The notes beneath the pieces are model-generated. The model was not told where the DNA came from, searched no databases, and saw nothing but the letters and a program-made list of their open reading frames with translations. From Acholoe squamosa (Eukaryota > Annelida > Polychaeta > Phyllodocida > Polynoidae), in contig OX439037.1 of the NCBI GenBank assembly GCA_949317995.1, positions 72,417,762 to 72,481,761 on the forward strand: a DNA stretch of 64,000 bases, in the 5' to 3' direction. Below, piece by piece: positions 46,616 to 59,141 of the stretch (positions are counted from its first letter, which is position 1; each line of letters opens with the position of its first letter). The position numbers and the translations under genes are program-made.

Positions 46616-46636
46616 GATCACTGCACTGCAGTGATC
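46616..46636. repeat. Perfect 21-bp palindrome
   Basis: GATCACTGCA-C-TGCAGTGATC. Confidence 0.9.
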
Positions 46637-47304
46637 GGCACGCAGCATAAATAATGAGTACCTGTCTAGCTGTTTCAGACTTGCCTTCTAACTCCTCTGT
46701 CATCCCAAAACCTAACTCGAGACTCCAAATAGCTACATTCTCCTGTAAATAAAAAAGAATGGGGGGGGGGCAGAGAATTCATTGAGGGACAGGAGATTCA
46801 GGGAAAGGGGGGGGTCCCTGATATTTTATGGATACGGGCTGCCATTCAAGAGGTTAAATAGTCAGCTAATGTTATTTGTCTGCAGTCTTTGAGACCGAAA
46901 AGCAAGAATATGAAGAAACATGATTTCACAGGAGTGAGCACTTGCATTTGTTTCCTTTACTACCCAGGTACTCAACAGATAAATAACGTACAAGAGATGT
47001 ATCAAATGAATTCGAATTTATTTTATTTGTTGCCCATATGTTTTCATTGAAACTGCTCAGGTAAATGGGTCACAGTGCAGTCACTAAGTATAATCTCAGC
47101 TATCTCACGCATTTTTTTTGTGATGTGACCTTTTCTATCTTAAACTATGTATGCTCCCTAATAATTATGTAAAATATATATCAGAAGTCATCATGTTTTG
47201 AAAGTCGCAATTATCTACGCAGTTGTGTAGTTGGACTAGACTGATGTCAGGTTGCCATATCCAACGGTTTCATTTTATAATTTCGCTCATACAAATTCAA
47301 TTTT

Positions 47305-47636
47305 ATTTCCAGCGATCGTCTCCATATTCATATCAAGTTGTACTCAGTTTTGGATTACCTATACATATAGAACAAGAAGGACACATCTATAGGACTGCCA
47401 TATCTCTACAGACAAGTGATAAGGTAGATAAAGTTAATATCTTACTTTGTAGAAAGATAAGCATAGCCCAGAGGGGTCCAGGTCTTTTCCGCGATATAAG
47501 CTTGAGGAATTTTAGGCTACCTGAGGGTGGGCAAATCACATTTTTGACGTTACAAGATATCACTATATATTTGGATAAAGAAATAAGACTCTATAAGAAA
47601 CCTTTACAACTTTCAGAGGCAAATTTCAGAGAATAA
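47305..47636 (+). CDS. Unrecognised ORF, possible terminal exon (weak)
   Basis: A 137-codon frame opens at 47223. A TTTTATTTCCAG acceptor-like sequence lies at about 47304, and the stop codon itself is inside AATAAA, which would suit a 3' terminal exon. The peptide (e.g. SYQVVLSFGLPIHIEQEG, LPEGGQITFLTLQDITIYL) shows no motif I can name. It may well be chance in AT-rich DNA. Confidence 0.15.
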
Positions 47637-48269
47637 AACAACATCAAGAAAAAATGGTATGGTACTTCTTTCCCACGAACTGAAGAAACCCTAATGATAT
47701 AATGCGCGACATGAGCATATTATGAATATGTCGTCTGGCTTTGTTAGTCTTAACACTATGAACATTTTAAGGGCATCAACTGTCGTGTTTCTCCATCTTT
47801 CACCAAGACGATACAAAATTTCCTTTTTGCACTGTGCTTTTCTTTGGCTTCCTAAAACTAGCCAGCTTTTGCCTTGACTGTTCCTCCCTCCCTGCCCTTT
47901 CAAGTCAAGTTCTTTCTGACATCCCTACAGAGGTTCCCTATAACACTATCTGTCCTCTATGCATATATACACAGTTATAAAACTATTCACAAGAAGGCAA
48001 TGACACACATAGTCTGTAGACAGTGTCGCCTAAAACATATTTCTATGTAAGTTTCCATGAATGCCAGTCGCCGATGTAGCTACATTTTTCTCTCTCATAC
48101 ATTGTATTCTCATCATTTAGCTATTCTCTAATAATTAAAGGCCACTGGGTATGGTGTGGAGCTAATAATGAAACGTCAGAGACAGTGATTTATACTGCTG
48201 TCATGTGTGTAATGAAATGTAAGACATGCTCTGCATCTATTTGTAAAAGAGCAGCAAATGATCTCTGTA

Positions 48270-48480
48270 AAAGATAACTGTTTAATCTACCAGAGCTCCT
48301 CTTAAAAACGAACAGTGAACCAACATAATTATATTGCAGTGAACCAGTGTAGTTTTTACAAGAAGCCCCATGTGGCAGCACAGTCTTACGAGGAATCTCT
48401 GTGAAAATGACAATGGATCGCTGGCAAATTTGGGACAAGGCTTCTATCGTTATTTCGACGACATTTCTTTTACAGTGCGG
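48270..48480 (+). repeat. Repeat R, copy 3
   Basis: CTACCAGAGCTCCTCTTAAA, GTGAACCAGTGTAGTTTTTA, CAAGAAGCCCCATGTGGCAG, AATGGATCGCTGGCAAATTT and GGGACAAGGCTTCTATCG match copies at 26470 and 63490. Confidence 0.65.
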
Positions 48481-48794
48481 CTAAATGATCTCCGTGTCAG
48501 TACGTTGGTGTTTAGGGGGGAGGGACGTATATTATAGGCACGTTTCCCTGCATGACCTTGGGGCATACATTTGGTAGCTTGTGTTTTAGTCTCTTATAGA
48601 CATGGTATCTGTCCATTATATCTGGCCATCGCCAAGAACTAAGTTATCAAGAAATGATGAATCATGAAATATTAGGAATATTCATTAGATGCGAGGGTTT
48701 TATCTCTCATGAATAACTATCAATATAAGACGAATACATAAGCAAATGTCAACGATCAGTGAATAATTTAGGATCGTATTCCCAGAGGTGCTTC

Positions 48795-48900
48795 TGGCCG
48801 TATTCAATGAGGCCTTATAGCCGCAGGTCACGTGACCGCAGGAGTGAATACGAAAGTACCGTATTCAATGGGATAAATGAATACGAACCCCTGATAGGTT
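48795..48900. promoter_or_regulatory. CGTATTCA repeats around a GGTCACGTGACC palindrome
   Basis: CCGTATTCAATG occurs at about 48798 and 48862. TGAATACGAA occurs at about 48844 and 48879 on the opposite strand. Between them, 48836-48847 is a perfect 12-bp palindrome with the CACGTG E-box core (GTCACGTGAC, as bound by USF/TFEB-type factors). Function unknown. Confidence 0.3.
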
Positions 48901-48982
48901 AAGCATAGGCGTATTGTATTAGCCATATAATAAACTGTTATACTGTATATAATTTGCAGTTAGTGGATAATTGTGTTGTATT

Positions 48983-49114
48983 CAGTGGCGGGTATGGAGA
49001 GATTGCGCGGGGGCGTGCACCACTACTTCTCCCCTTTGGACCTCAAATGTAGCCAGAAATAGGGGCTGAGAAGGGGCATGTCCTATCCTTTTCAGAATCC
49101 TGGATTAATCACTG
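48983..49114. mobile_element. hAT-like MITE copy
   Basis: CAGTGGCGGGTATGG at the left and AATCCTGGATTAATCACTG at the right. The interior has CTTCTCCCCTTTGGACC and GGGGCATGTCC blocks as in 18203-18373. No matching 8-bp flanks. Confidence 0.6.
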
Positions 49115-49714
49115 GTGCTAACAAGATTTTAAGGAGGAATAAGTGGACAGTGGAAAAAAACAATTTATGCATAGGTATTTATGCACACAATGTCTCTCCA
49201 AACTGTACATGTATGTGATGAAACTTTCCATTGTTCAACGATGTCAGAACACCTGCAAACAAATAATAGACAAGCCTTAGAACTGCCCTAGGCTATAGAG
49301 GTCTGGTCTGTTATAGGAAAGAAGAAGGAGAAAGAGGGAGAAAAACGACTAAAATGTCTACCATAAAATGTAAAAGAGGCATGAGATAATTGCCACCATT
49401 ACCATGTGCCAAAGAGGGTACCCCTAAGGGGTTGGATTGGGTGGAGTGGAGGGGGGGGGGGGTGGCTGTGCAGCACATTAGAATAGAATAAGGCTGTACA
49501 CGGAAAGTATCTATAGCAGAAACAAGCAAAAACAATCACAGATCCCTCTTGTGGTGTTGGGCTGAACCCCAAGGAGAATATAGCTTTAAATGATATATAG
49601 ATATAGAGAAAAGGCGTGTAAATGCAAGGGCCTGACGCTTCATACATTAACCGCTTCTTTCACGACTTTAAGTTCCATATTTTCTTATTTCCACATAAAA
49701 AGAATGTAGTCGAA

Positions 49715-49885
49715 ATAGCGACGGTTTTCAAGCAACTTTGGAACAAACTTTCACCGTTATCTTCATGGTGCTTCGTTAAAATAGTGCTCTACTGCACTGT
49801 TTCCTAGGGCTTCATTGTAAAAATTGCACTGCTTCACTGCATCACAAACACTGTAATTCACTGTAAAGTTTATTGGGATGCCTGA
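49715..49885 (-). repeat. Repeat R, degenerate reverse copy
   Basis: CAACTTTGGAACAAACTTTC, GGCTTCATTGTAAAAATTGC and CACTGTAATTCACTGTAAAG read as repeat R on the minus strand. Confidence 0.4.
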
Positions 49886-49889
49886 TATA

Positions 49890-52800
49890 TTTAACAGTTA
49901 TTGGTACAGTTTAGTTCACACGTGTAGTTTGATTTTCTAGCATACATGTATATCCCTCAGTCATTTCAGTGTAAAAGGAAGTATCAACCTATATACAGGC
50001 ATATACATGTACACCTATTTCAGAGATAAAGGTTTTCAGAACTTTTTTCTGATTTCAGAATTTCCAGAGCTTTACATGCCCATAGATTTACCAAAATTTC
50101 CTTTCTCAGATCAATATTTTGTAGCATTTTACAATGAACTCAAAATTTCTGTGTAATTTCTCGTACGCCATGACTTATATCCCTGTTATACGAACCCCAT
50201 TGTATAGTGCTTATATTATATGTTTTCATTATCAAACAGTTTTCTCATGGCTTTTTTATCCTCTGGGCTGACCTTTCTCTACTCTTCTACCCTCGCTATA
50301 ACAGTACATCATCCTCCAATCATAAAAACACAGTTTAATTGTGGCTCAAATTTGGTATGATAGCACGCCATCATTCTTGTTTGGGCGGTAATAGGGCACG
50401 TTTCATGTTTTCTGATCTCCCCATCAATCAGGTATTTTTAACCCCTTCACATGGGAATGTCGAGAGGTGAAATCTAAGGATTGGATCCCTTTTGTATAGA
50501 AAAATGAAAATCCTCCCACATCCGATGTTTTTGTAGAGGAATGTGCAGAATTCCGATGGAAGAGGACATCAACATTCCCAAGTCGTTTTGAACAATCATT
50601 GTCCATCATAGACCAAATTGTTGGGTTTCCTGACTGTCCTATATATTAGCAAGAATTATGACTGCATCGTATAAGTTGCCAGTCTACCAACTCTGACAGC
50701 CTATCTCCAAGAAAATGTATGTTTCTTGTTGTTGCTTAGCAATATCTATCAAATATGCGTAACAACATGATTATAGATCTGACATTGAGTATCGACATTT
50801 GTTGTTGATATTGGGAATTGACATTGATTATGATTAGTGGCGATTTAAAATTTAGGATAATGGGCATCGATATAAGACATAGAGGTTGGATATTATTGGT
50901 ATAACCATTTGGTAGCATAATTATCCAATGTGGGTAGGAAATTTGATGTCACTTGAAATATTTTGTTACAGGAGTTAGTGATGCCATTTCTCATACCGAC
51001 TATCTAGAGATGTAGACAAGACGTTTTACATTGAGGGTTATATCTGTGGATATGTTGTTAACATAAAGTGTACAAAAGAATGTGATTTATTGTTAAATAT
51101 CTGCTGTATCAGTAGGTCATCTAGTACTTTTGTTTTAATCAATTGTCGATATCAATATCAACCACTATTATATTCTCCCATTCACAGTTTCCTAGTCGAA
51201 GAGTATTTTCAGTAATTCACAAAAATATGATGATGTCCTCATTTATCTTGAATTATACACGCTACTGCCGTTTCACTTTTTTCCCTATTCCCACAAGTGA
51301 CTATATACCGCACATTCCCAGCTCTGGCCCAGGTCGTGTCTGCCATCAAACACCAGTAGGCATACAACCTGCTTAATGTCATATATTCTCCAAGGACACC
51401 TGTCATTCTGACTGAAAACTGATTATGTTCAGATCAGTGTCACTGCCAGTGATACATGTTGTTCAGGCAATGTTTCACAAAAAGGGTTGGGTTACTGGAA
51501 ATGCTGTCACTACGATTTGGTCTGTTAGAGATTATAAATAATATATACAAACAATGGGGTCTGTAGCCTATATTTGGTATTGGTTTCAGCAATCTTCAAT
51601 CCTTTTCACCCTTTACCCGTCAGAAACAGAGGTGTAGAAAGAAAATCTTCATTGGGAAGGCCCAGCATTGGCCCCACCACAGTCAGCTCATTGAATTTCA
51701 TGTCTGCTTTGAGCCTCAGGCCACATATTTTCTATTCATTTACTATTTTGATTTAATTTGAGATGCAACGTTTTAGCTTCTTGTCCAATCTATTATGAAC
51801 TCTTGGCAAATTGGGGCGGGGCAGACATACTCAGCCCCCCCTCCTTTATGATCCCCCTGGTCCTTTAATAGCAATGCCTCATAAAGGTAAGGTGGGTTCA
51901 CTTCCATAATGTTACATCTGTTTGTAACAAATGTTACACATGTTATACTGTAGGAAACATCAGAGGACTACTATAATTTGGTTTTGCATACTTCATATGA
52001 AAGTTATGGGCCTTGCATTTTAAATCAGAATCCTGTGAATGTGTAGCTGCTATTTGGTAATCATAATCTTTTATAAAAAAAAAATACAAATGTAGGAGTG
52101 TATGTAAAGAGAAAGGTAAAAATGTGAGAAGAAAACGTAACGGTGATTACTGTCATGCAGAATCACTTCCTAGCAGTTCATATATAAAACAGAATGTACA
52201 TATATTATCTTTTGTGTCTCATATTTCATATACCTCCAAAGGAAATAACTACAACCAACAAACAGGACACAAACTAAAATAAATAACAGCTGTGAGCTCT
52301 ATCCAAGTCTGTGGGGAAAGCCAGTGCCAAAGGTACTTCACAGCAGCAATATGAAGCCATAAACACGACGATATGGAACTACCATGAGGAGGCATGTGTG
52401 TGTATGGGGGGTAGGTGGAAGGGTAGGCTGACCAACAATCGACCATCTAGCTGGTTAGTTCCTTTGATGTCGACCGTTGGAGAATAACTTAGTTCAGGTA
52501 GCATATAGAAAATGTGGGTCTACTATGGTGTACAATAAGTGTCCACATAACAGACTTCAATAAAAATGGCTATAAAAACTACCAGAGGAGGTGATGCAAA
52601 ATGTTCACAGAGTCCACCAATGAAACTTCACATTATTGTTCGTGTGGACGACGCTTTGTCCTCTGTTGCTAAAACATAGTAGATCCCGTGTACAGGTTCT
52701 TCCCCACACCCCAACTTCCCTTTGTTTTGGATACAGGCCTTGCCTTATATGTGAGGAACTAAAATAATCAATAACTATTATTGGCCACACAAGGAAAAAC

Positions 52801-54575
52801 CTACACTCGCCCCAAATCATACTTTGGCCTATAGTTTGTAGAAATATGACTGAGGGTAGACGAATTCAGGTATTAAGTACGCGGTCTGCCTACTTTTGTC
52901 GCCGTGCACATCCACTCATATGTTCGAGTCATGGTCGGCCTACCTTAGTTCAGCCAATGCTGTCTTCTACTTACCTCCATGGTTGTAAGTGGCCTTGGCC
53001 CCACTATCAGTTTACTTCCTCCCCTCTCCCTATCGTACATGGCTCATATGGTGCAGACCCTCTCCACTCTTCATCTACCATCTCTCTCTCCTATCCAAGC
53101 AAGATAGCACATCCTCCCACTACTACACCTCCTACTAGAAGAGGTTGGTTTTCTTGTTGCTTATCCTCCACCTACCACTCCCTATCATCCCCCTTCTTTC
53201 TGCCATGTCGGGCCACACCAAGCCCACCCAATCCCAGCCCTGGCTAGGTCTTACCCACCACTGTGGCCACACAATGGTCTGGAGTGCCAATATCCACATG
53301 GGCCTCCAGGGTTGAAAATAGGCAATATGGGGCTGAGGACCACTCTGAGAGGTTCCTTCCTAGGGCCTCCTTAATCATCACTCTCCATACTTGTCTTCTT
53401 ACTGATTGTGATAGGGTTCTAAGGCTGGGTATTGGGCGTAGAGCTGCAAGAGCAGCCATAAGAGCAGGTTAAAGTGAGCTCCCCAATCACGACCCTGACA
53501 GACCTCCAGACAAGAGGAAGGTTATTTCTCCATATCACTATCCACTGGGCTGAGTCACAGGATGCAAAAACTAAATTAATATTGTTATCTTTCTTGATGA
53601 TAAAAGCGATTTGGGCCTGCACAGCTGGAAGACTCAGGGTAATTAATTAGCTTGATTTAATGCGCACTTTCTCCAGAGGCTCTACAAAGTTTCCAGACTC
53701 TGTCAATAGCCAGGCCTGGGATGAATCTATTTGCATCCACCCACCTTCATCATCACAACATCCATAATGCCCACAGCAGAGTATAGGGTGAAAAATACCC
53801 AAAAGGGTTTCTCCTGGCCATTTTATCGATTTACAATTTTCTAACAATGTTATGATGGTATTATCATTATAGATCTATACCACAGAAATAGAGGGGTATC
53901 TTACAGCTTAAAACATAATATGTATATTATACAATGTATATGTATTATGTATTTTTCCTAATACAACATCACACAGTTAGAATTATAAATTACATGCCCA
54001 CAACCATGATTATAAATATTCTCCATGAAAAAAAATCCAACCTCAGTACTACTTGATCAATATTACTCTATATAACGTCTGTGGATTGAGGTATTTAAGC
54101 TCCATCTGAAACATAGAAATATATAGAATATATCCCTGTATGTCCTGAAGGAGAACTGACCGGAATTTGGCATCTCGATAACTTACCCATTTCAAGCATG
54201 TTGCTGTTTCCGGAAATGGAAAATGGGAGAAGGTGAGTTCATTTCCGTCTGTACTCATTAGGATGACTCCTTATGGCATGCACAACTATCCCAGAGATAC
54301 AATGTCACGTGACCAGAACTCCCTAGAATTGCCCCAGTAACTGGCTCCATCACTATATCGTAAGACCTACGTATCTATAAGGGGCAGCTTATCAAGACGC
54401 GGCTTAAATGTGAGGATGGATGCCTAAGTTAGGGGTGCCTTTTATGAAATACATTTATAATCGAGGATTCTTACTATACAGTCGTATCAAACTGTCAAAC
54501 TGTCCTAAGTATGACCGAAGATGCACCAGTCTGTCATGAGTTCAGGGTGCGCCAAATACGTGAGATATTAAGCTA
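49890..54575. other. Long gene-free stretch
   Basis: AT-rich to mixed sequence. The largest frame (52846-53247, 133 codons, rich in Ser, Pro and His) has no recognisable motif and lies over pyrimidine-rich DNA, so I do not call it. No repeat families stand out. Confidence 0.35.
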
Positions 54576-54580
54576 ATAGA

Positions 54581-54656
54581 TCATGGATATTGCAGCCCTA
54601 GGGCCGTACACGCTGTATATACAGCGTGTACGGCCCGTGGGCTGCAATATCCATGA
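54581..54656. repeat. 76-bp near-perfect palindrome upstream of exon-pair locus 2
   Basis: The inner 36 bp (54601-54636: GGGCCGTACACGCTGTAT and its exact reverse complement) is perfect and loopless. A 2-bp mismatch (TA/GT) separates it from perfect 18-bp outer arms TCATGGATATTGCAGCCC / GGGCTGCAATATCCATGA. Confidence 0.95.
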
Positions 54657-54815
54657 CCTAATAGGTTTATACCACGATTTCCTCCATTTTGTATGTATTT
54701 CTTATCTAATATCCACAGAATATAGCCAGGAGAAGATATTTTGTAAGTGCAAGCAATACTGCCCGTGGCTGCTCTGCGCGAAAACATTGTTTTTGTTCCT
54801 TGCCGGGAGAGGTAC

Positions 54816-54999
54816 CGCCGTGTTTACACACACATTTCGTATTGAATCCAACCATGACAAATCGGGAAATTAACAGGTTCATATCCTTAGATAGTCTAGA
54901 TGGTCCCTCCATACGTATTATGTCTGATATATTCAAAATAAATAAGAATCCATTGATTTTCCAAAACGGTTTGAAATTTACAGCGTCTTTCTTGTACAA
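54816..54999 (-). pseudogene. Exon-like copy (c) of the KINGFLFI family (start codon TTG)
   Basis: The frame begins with TTG at exactly the place where (a) and (b) have ATG, 13 codons before KINGFLFI. Cys58-Lys59-His-Gly is followed by G|GTACCT at 54815, giving a 184-nt exon identical in length to copy (a). The middle (SRLSKDMNLL) resembles YRISKKVSLL of copy (b). An internal ATG at residue 30 could serve as an alternative start. Either a slightly decayed copy or one started downstream. Confidence 0.35.
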
Positions 55000-55041
55000 C
55001 GAGAACTTGACCTATATCCACATCCGGGCCACTGACACACT

Positions 55042-55240
55042 TTCGTCAGACAAGGAGGAGGGTGACTCGCATACAATAGAAAAATCAATGGATTCTTATT
55101 TATCTCGAAGAAAATGGAGAAAATTAGCACGCATTCCTCTTCTTTGGATCGAAAACTTCTTGGGATTTCGATATTATAACATGACAAGCTTGGAATCAAG
55201 ACGAAAACTGAGTGCAAACATAGGACTAGGACCTCAGGTT
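55042..55240 (+). pseudogene. Decayed copy (d) of the KINGFLFI family, plus strand of pair 2
   Basis: The frame reads KINGFLFISKKM from 55081. The stop TAA comes 33 codons in. Continuing past it, Cys-Lys-His again falls 44-46 codons after the first Lys, as in the other three copies, and CTCAG|GTTAG follows. No ATG occurs at the expected place, and an in-frame TGA lies upstream. The 184-codon ORF that covers this interval is in another frame and is chance. Confidence 0.35.
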
Positions 55241-55280
55241 AGAACTTATTTATTTTCGCATTGGATTTCATCACCGTTCA

Positions 55281-55345
55281 GTGTGGCGCTATGGCTAAGG
55301 TCTTCGCCTACCTCCACTGCGGCCGGGGTTCAATTCTCCTACGAG
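55281..55345 (+). ncRNA. tRNA-like sequence downstream of exon pair 2
   Basis: A-box-like TATGGCTAAGG and B-box-like GGTTCAATTCT at tRNA spacing, in the same place as the tRNA-like sequence at 22313-22378. Followed by ATTAACTTTGTATA at about 55379. Stem pairing is poor, so it is a SINE head or relic rather than a working tRNA. Confidence 0.4.
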
Positions 55346-55399
55346 TTGGCATGATTTTTCACAATGGAAAATGGCTAGATTAACTTTGTATAGCTGCCA

Positions 55400-57480
55400 T
55401 AATTTCCAAAAATATTTTAAGTCCAACTTGACCCCGAAAAAGTATATACCAAAAATTTCAAAAATGCACATGTGTGGTATATGCAGAATAATGCACGGCT
55501 AAACTGCATATAAACCCACCGGAAGTGCCAGAATTGTGGTATAATATGGTATAGAGGCTCCTGATCTAATGCTTATTTCATATATTATATTGCAATGGTT
55601 TTAATATTGGGTGCAGAAGTGAGTGGGTATTCCATCAGATCCGATTAACTCAGTCTTAATCCTGTACATTGTTGAGTCTGCTGTCACAGACCAGCGTCAT
55701 CACCCTGACCCTTAGGTCAAATACGTTTCTAACCTGACCTCACTGCTAGGACTTTTGCTACTTCCAGTCATTTTCCTCCTTAGACATTCCCCTATTTCTT
55801 CCACTAATCTGGAACCCTGGGTCTGGAATCTTTTCTGTTGGTTTAAATGAGATATCAGTTAATGCACTGTGTAGAAGGTGGTTGCGATAAGGTGAGTTTG
55901 TATTTACCTAATCACTTTGACAGGTACTTACTCGTCTTACTGTCTACTGTCCTTACGGTGCTATCTTTCTCCATCCCCTGGATTTGCTTGCCAGACATTA
56001 ATTTTGATGATGACAATGTTAGACGTGTATCTTTACACACTATTTAACCTAATTGAAGATAACCAGAAATCTCAAAGTAACACACTGATTATATCCTATC
56101 TATTCATTAATGATTGTTCTGCTCCATTAGTTGATACTCCATTCCTGCAACAGGTCTTATTGCTATCCCCATAATAGTTGCTCCGATCACGTCAATAGGC
56201 TTTTGGATAGTTAGATTGCTAAAACTTTCATGAAACAAGAAATGGAATTTTTAAAAGATCGAGTTCTGATCTAGTATAGAGGATATTATGTTCAAGTTTT
56301 CTATTACATACTATCATTTCTGTCCAAGCTAATTCTTCTTAACATAACACCCCTTGTGTATTCTGATAGCCATAATCATTTTGAAGAAACAAGAAATATA
56401 AATTAAGAAAATGGCGTACTATATTCTAGTCTATAGGATAAATTATCTCCAATTTGCCTCAACATACCATTATGTGCGGGCCTTATTTCCTCCCATACTA
56501 TATATTCTTGTCATCATCAGACCTCTGAGGATGATGTCCGGATGCTCATAAGTCATAATGCTAGACAGACACGTCAGTACATCTATGTAGCTTTGTGTCA
56601 TCATATGTGGCTTCTCTGCTGATACCAGACAAGGACATGACTACATTATAGTATAGCCTACACCTGGGAACATGTCTATTTACGTCTGTCTGAATTCTCT
56701 AATCACACCAGATTCTGATGTCTGGCCCATGGCATCGGTGTGTCAGGATCTATAGAATAGTCAGGAAACTTTAGATACAATGTCAGTATGTTTGATATGG
56801 TATTCTACCCAGTAGGCACAGACCAACGTTGAAAGCTGGTTCATCAACGTTGACCAGCCAGTTTTCAACATTCTGTATATTAACATGGTAGTAGGCATAT
56901 ATCCTTGTGTTATTTTGCTATGTAGCTGTAGTATTGTAGCACAAGCAGTTTAGTAATTACAGGTCCTCGACTTTTGGTTTCCTGCTTTATCTAAGTCATT
57001 ATGTAATATTTTGGTTCAATTTGTTTGCTATAGTGGGCTATGGTGTTATATCTAAGTGCATGCAGAGAATTACAATTATAGGCGAATATTTTCATGGTTT
57101 TTCGGGCAAATTTGCCTAAAATTTCCTCCTTGCAACCTTTATCACCATGGTTTTCCTATTGACTTCTATAGTTAAATCCTGTCCGCTTTTTCTAAGTGCT
57201 CTACAGCTCACAGTTCTCACTTTTTGTTATATTTTTATCCATATATGTGATGTGATTGAATGGTTCTGTAAGGGACAGTTTTAGAGTTATGGCAAATTTC
57301 AATTGAAATGTGCTTATGAACGCTGTTTATAGGGACATCATCGAGGTTTTGGTTTAGCAATGGTATATCCTTTTCCCTAAACATGCATGTGGATCATCAA
57401 GGCAAAAGGATCCTGTATGCCGCCTCACTGATGTCCCTTTTGCCTTGTTGATCTTCAATGTGGAGACTGAACCCCTACTG
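55400..57480. other. Gene-free stretch
   Basis: Only a small inverted repeat near 56822-56870 (AACGTTGAAAGCTGGT / ACCAGCCAGTTTTCAACATT). Confidence 0.35.
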
Positions 57481-57484
57481 ATAA

Positions 57485-57936
57485 TTCAAATAGGCAGACG
57501 CAATCCAAATGTCCCAGACAGAGTGGCAGCTCATAATTATTTCTATAAGTAGGGGCAATAGGTTCAAGTAGTTTGCCTTATAAATTGGGTGAATAGGGTT
57601 GTCCAGTGCAAGGGGGCAGGGGAAGGCACTAATTGTCCAATATCCAGGCCATATAACGACTCTGATCTGAGGGAAAAACTACCACAGATCCATATCCCAC
57701 AATGCATTGTTGCAATCTTTTTTGCATAATTGGCATAATTAAGCAGTATCTTGGGACTTTTCAATATATATATAGATATGTTCCATTGCTCCCTTATAGA
57801 ATTTATATGTTTGCAAGTATAAGCTACTGATACCTAGTGACTAGTGGAATCTGAACAACAGAAATGGAATACCCCTCCCCTACCTTCCTATAGCATGAAT
57901 CAAGTTGCTCAATGGAGGCAGCCTGATCAGGTGCTT
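57485..57936. repeat. Duplicated unit A+B (first copies)
   Basis: Segment A (57485-57665) recurs at 57935-58115 (offset 450 bp). Segment B (57664-57936) recurs at 59142-59414 (offset 1,478 bp). Each pair is almost identical. Confidence 0.9.
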
Positions 57937-58115
57937 CAAATAGGCAGACGCAATCCAAATGTCCCAGACAGAGTGGCAGCTCATAATTATTTCTATAAGT
58001 AGGGGCAATAGGTTTAAGTAGTTTGCCTTATAAATTGGGTGAATAGGGTTGTCCAGTGCAAGGGGGCAGGGGAAGGCACTAATTGTCCAATATCCAGGCC
58101 ATATAACGACTCTGA
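57935..58115. repeat. Second copy of segment A
   Basis: Follows segment B directly, giving the order A-B-A'. Differs from the first copy by about one substitution (GGTTCAAG/GGTTTAAG). Confidence 0.9.
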
Positions 58116-58174
58116 ACTGCTTATATAATCCCATAAGAGGTACAGTATGGTAATTGGTCAGGAAATTGCTCTTT

Positions 58175-58490
58175 GTCTTTACAAGGCCCCAGTAACAGAA
58201 TCAATTTGATTATATTATTCACACTATGCATATAGCCCCTACACATCGTCACAGTGCTTCACAAGGCGCCAGTAACATAATCAATTTGATTATATCTTCC
58301 TCAGTATGCTTATAGTTGCCATAGTGCTTCACAAGGCTCCAGTAACAGAATCAATTTGATTCTCTACATGATGCATATATTCCCTACACATCGTCATAGT
58401 GCTTTAATAGGCACCAGTAAGAAAATCAATTTGATTTTATTCTCTACACGATGCATATAGCGCCGACACATTGTCATAGTGCATTTAAGG
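58175..58490. repeat. About four ~75-80-bp degenerate tandem units
   Basis: Each unit has CCAGTAACA(G/T)AATCAATTTG, then ATGCATATAG.., CTACACATCGTCA(C/T)AGTGCTT. Confidence 0.75.
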
Positions 58491-58583
58491 CAGGGGTAGC
58501 TATACTATATAAAACAGGACCTTGCTTGCCGCTATGAGCTCCTGAACATCATTATACATGCATATGGTACTGCTAAGGTGGTC

Positions 58584-58771
58584 GGGCTTCCCTAGCCCAC
58601 TTAAAAGGGTCTATTTCTCCTCTTTCCTATCCCCTCAGATGTGTGTGGTGCACATATGCGCAGGCACTGACACATTCCTCTGTGAAATTGTGTAATGTAG
58701 TTCTCGCCATGAATATGACATTAGCTGTCAAAATGGCGTTAAACATCTATTACTCACTCACTCACTCACTC
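58584..58771 (+). mobile_element. Complete 188-bp SINE with (ACTC)n tail and 15-bp target duplication
   Basis: It begins GGGCTTCCCTAGCCCACTTA and ends AAAATGGCGTTAAACATC..(ACTC)n. ACTGCTAAGGTGGTC is perfectly repeated at 58569-58583 and 58772-58786. The clean duplication marks a fairly recent retroposition. I see no convincing tRNA A/B box pair at its 5' end. Confidence 0.85.
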
Positions 58772-59141
58772 ACTGCTAAGGTGGTCAAGTTGCCTTAAAG
58801 AGTCATTCAAGTCCCTTTATGGATGAATTATAGCATATAACGTTTTTATTCTTCATCAAACTTGAAAATTCCGCCATGACGCTATGATGTTCGCCAGCTC
58901 GAGCTACCCTTAATCTATAGGTCACACTATGGGAAACCGCTATTATTAAGATATGACAGTTTTTGTATATGATGGCATAGAAATAAGTATCAGTCACTGA
59001 ACACGTTGACGGATGCTCAAAGCATTGTGGGAGGAGGCTTTCACATTGTATGCCAGTTGGGGCTTTGACAAAAATTTGTCCCAGTCCAAAATTTTATTTC
59101 ACTTAATTTCAGTTGAAACATATTTTTGATAGTGCGAGGTA

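Larger units (their letters stand above)
45610..48265. other. Mostly gene-free stretch
   Basis: Contains the 21-bp palindrome at 46616-46636 and one unassigned ORF at about 47305-47636. No recognised family. Confidence 0.35.

Noticed and set aside
52846..53247. 133-codon ORF rich in Ser, Pro and His
   Set aside because: No family motif, pyrimidine-rich composition and no splice context.
54800..55354. 184-codon + strand ORF, the longest outside repeats apart from the minisatellite
   Set aside because: It runs across both copies (c) and (d) of the exon-pair unit in a frame different from the conserved one. It shares no peptide with locus 1.
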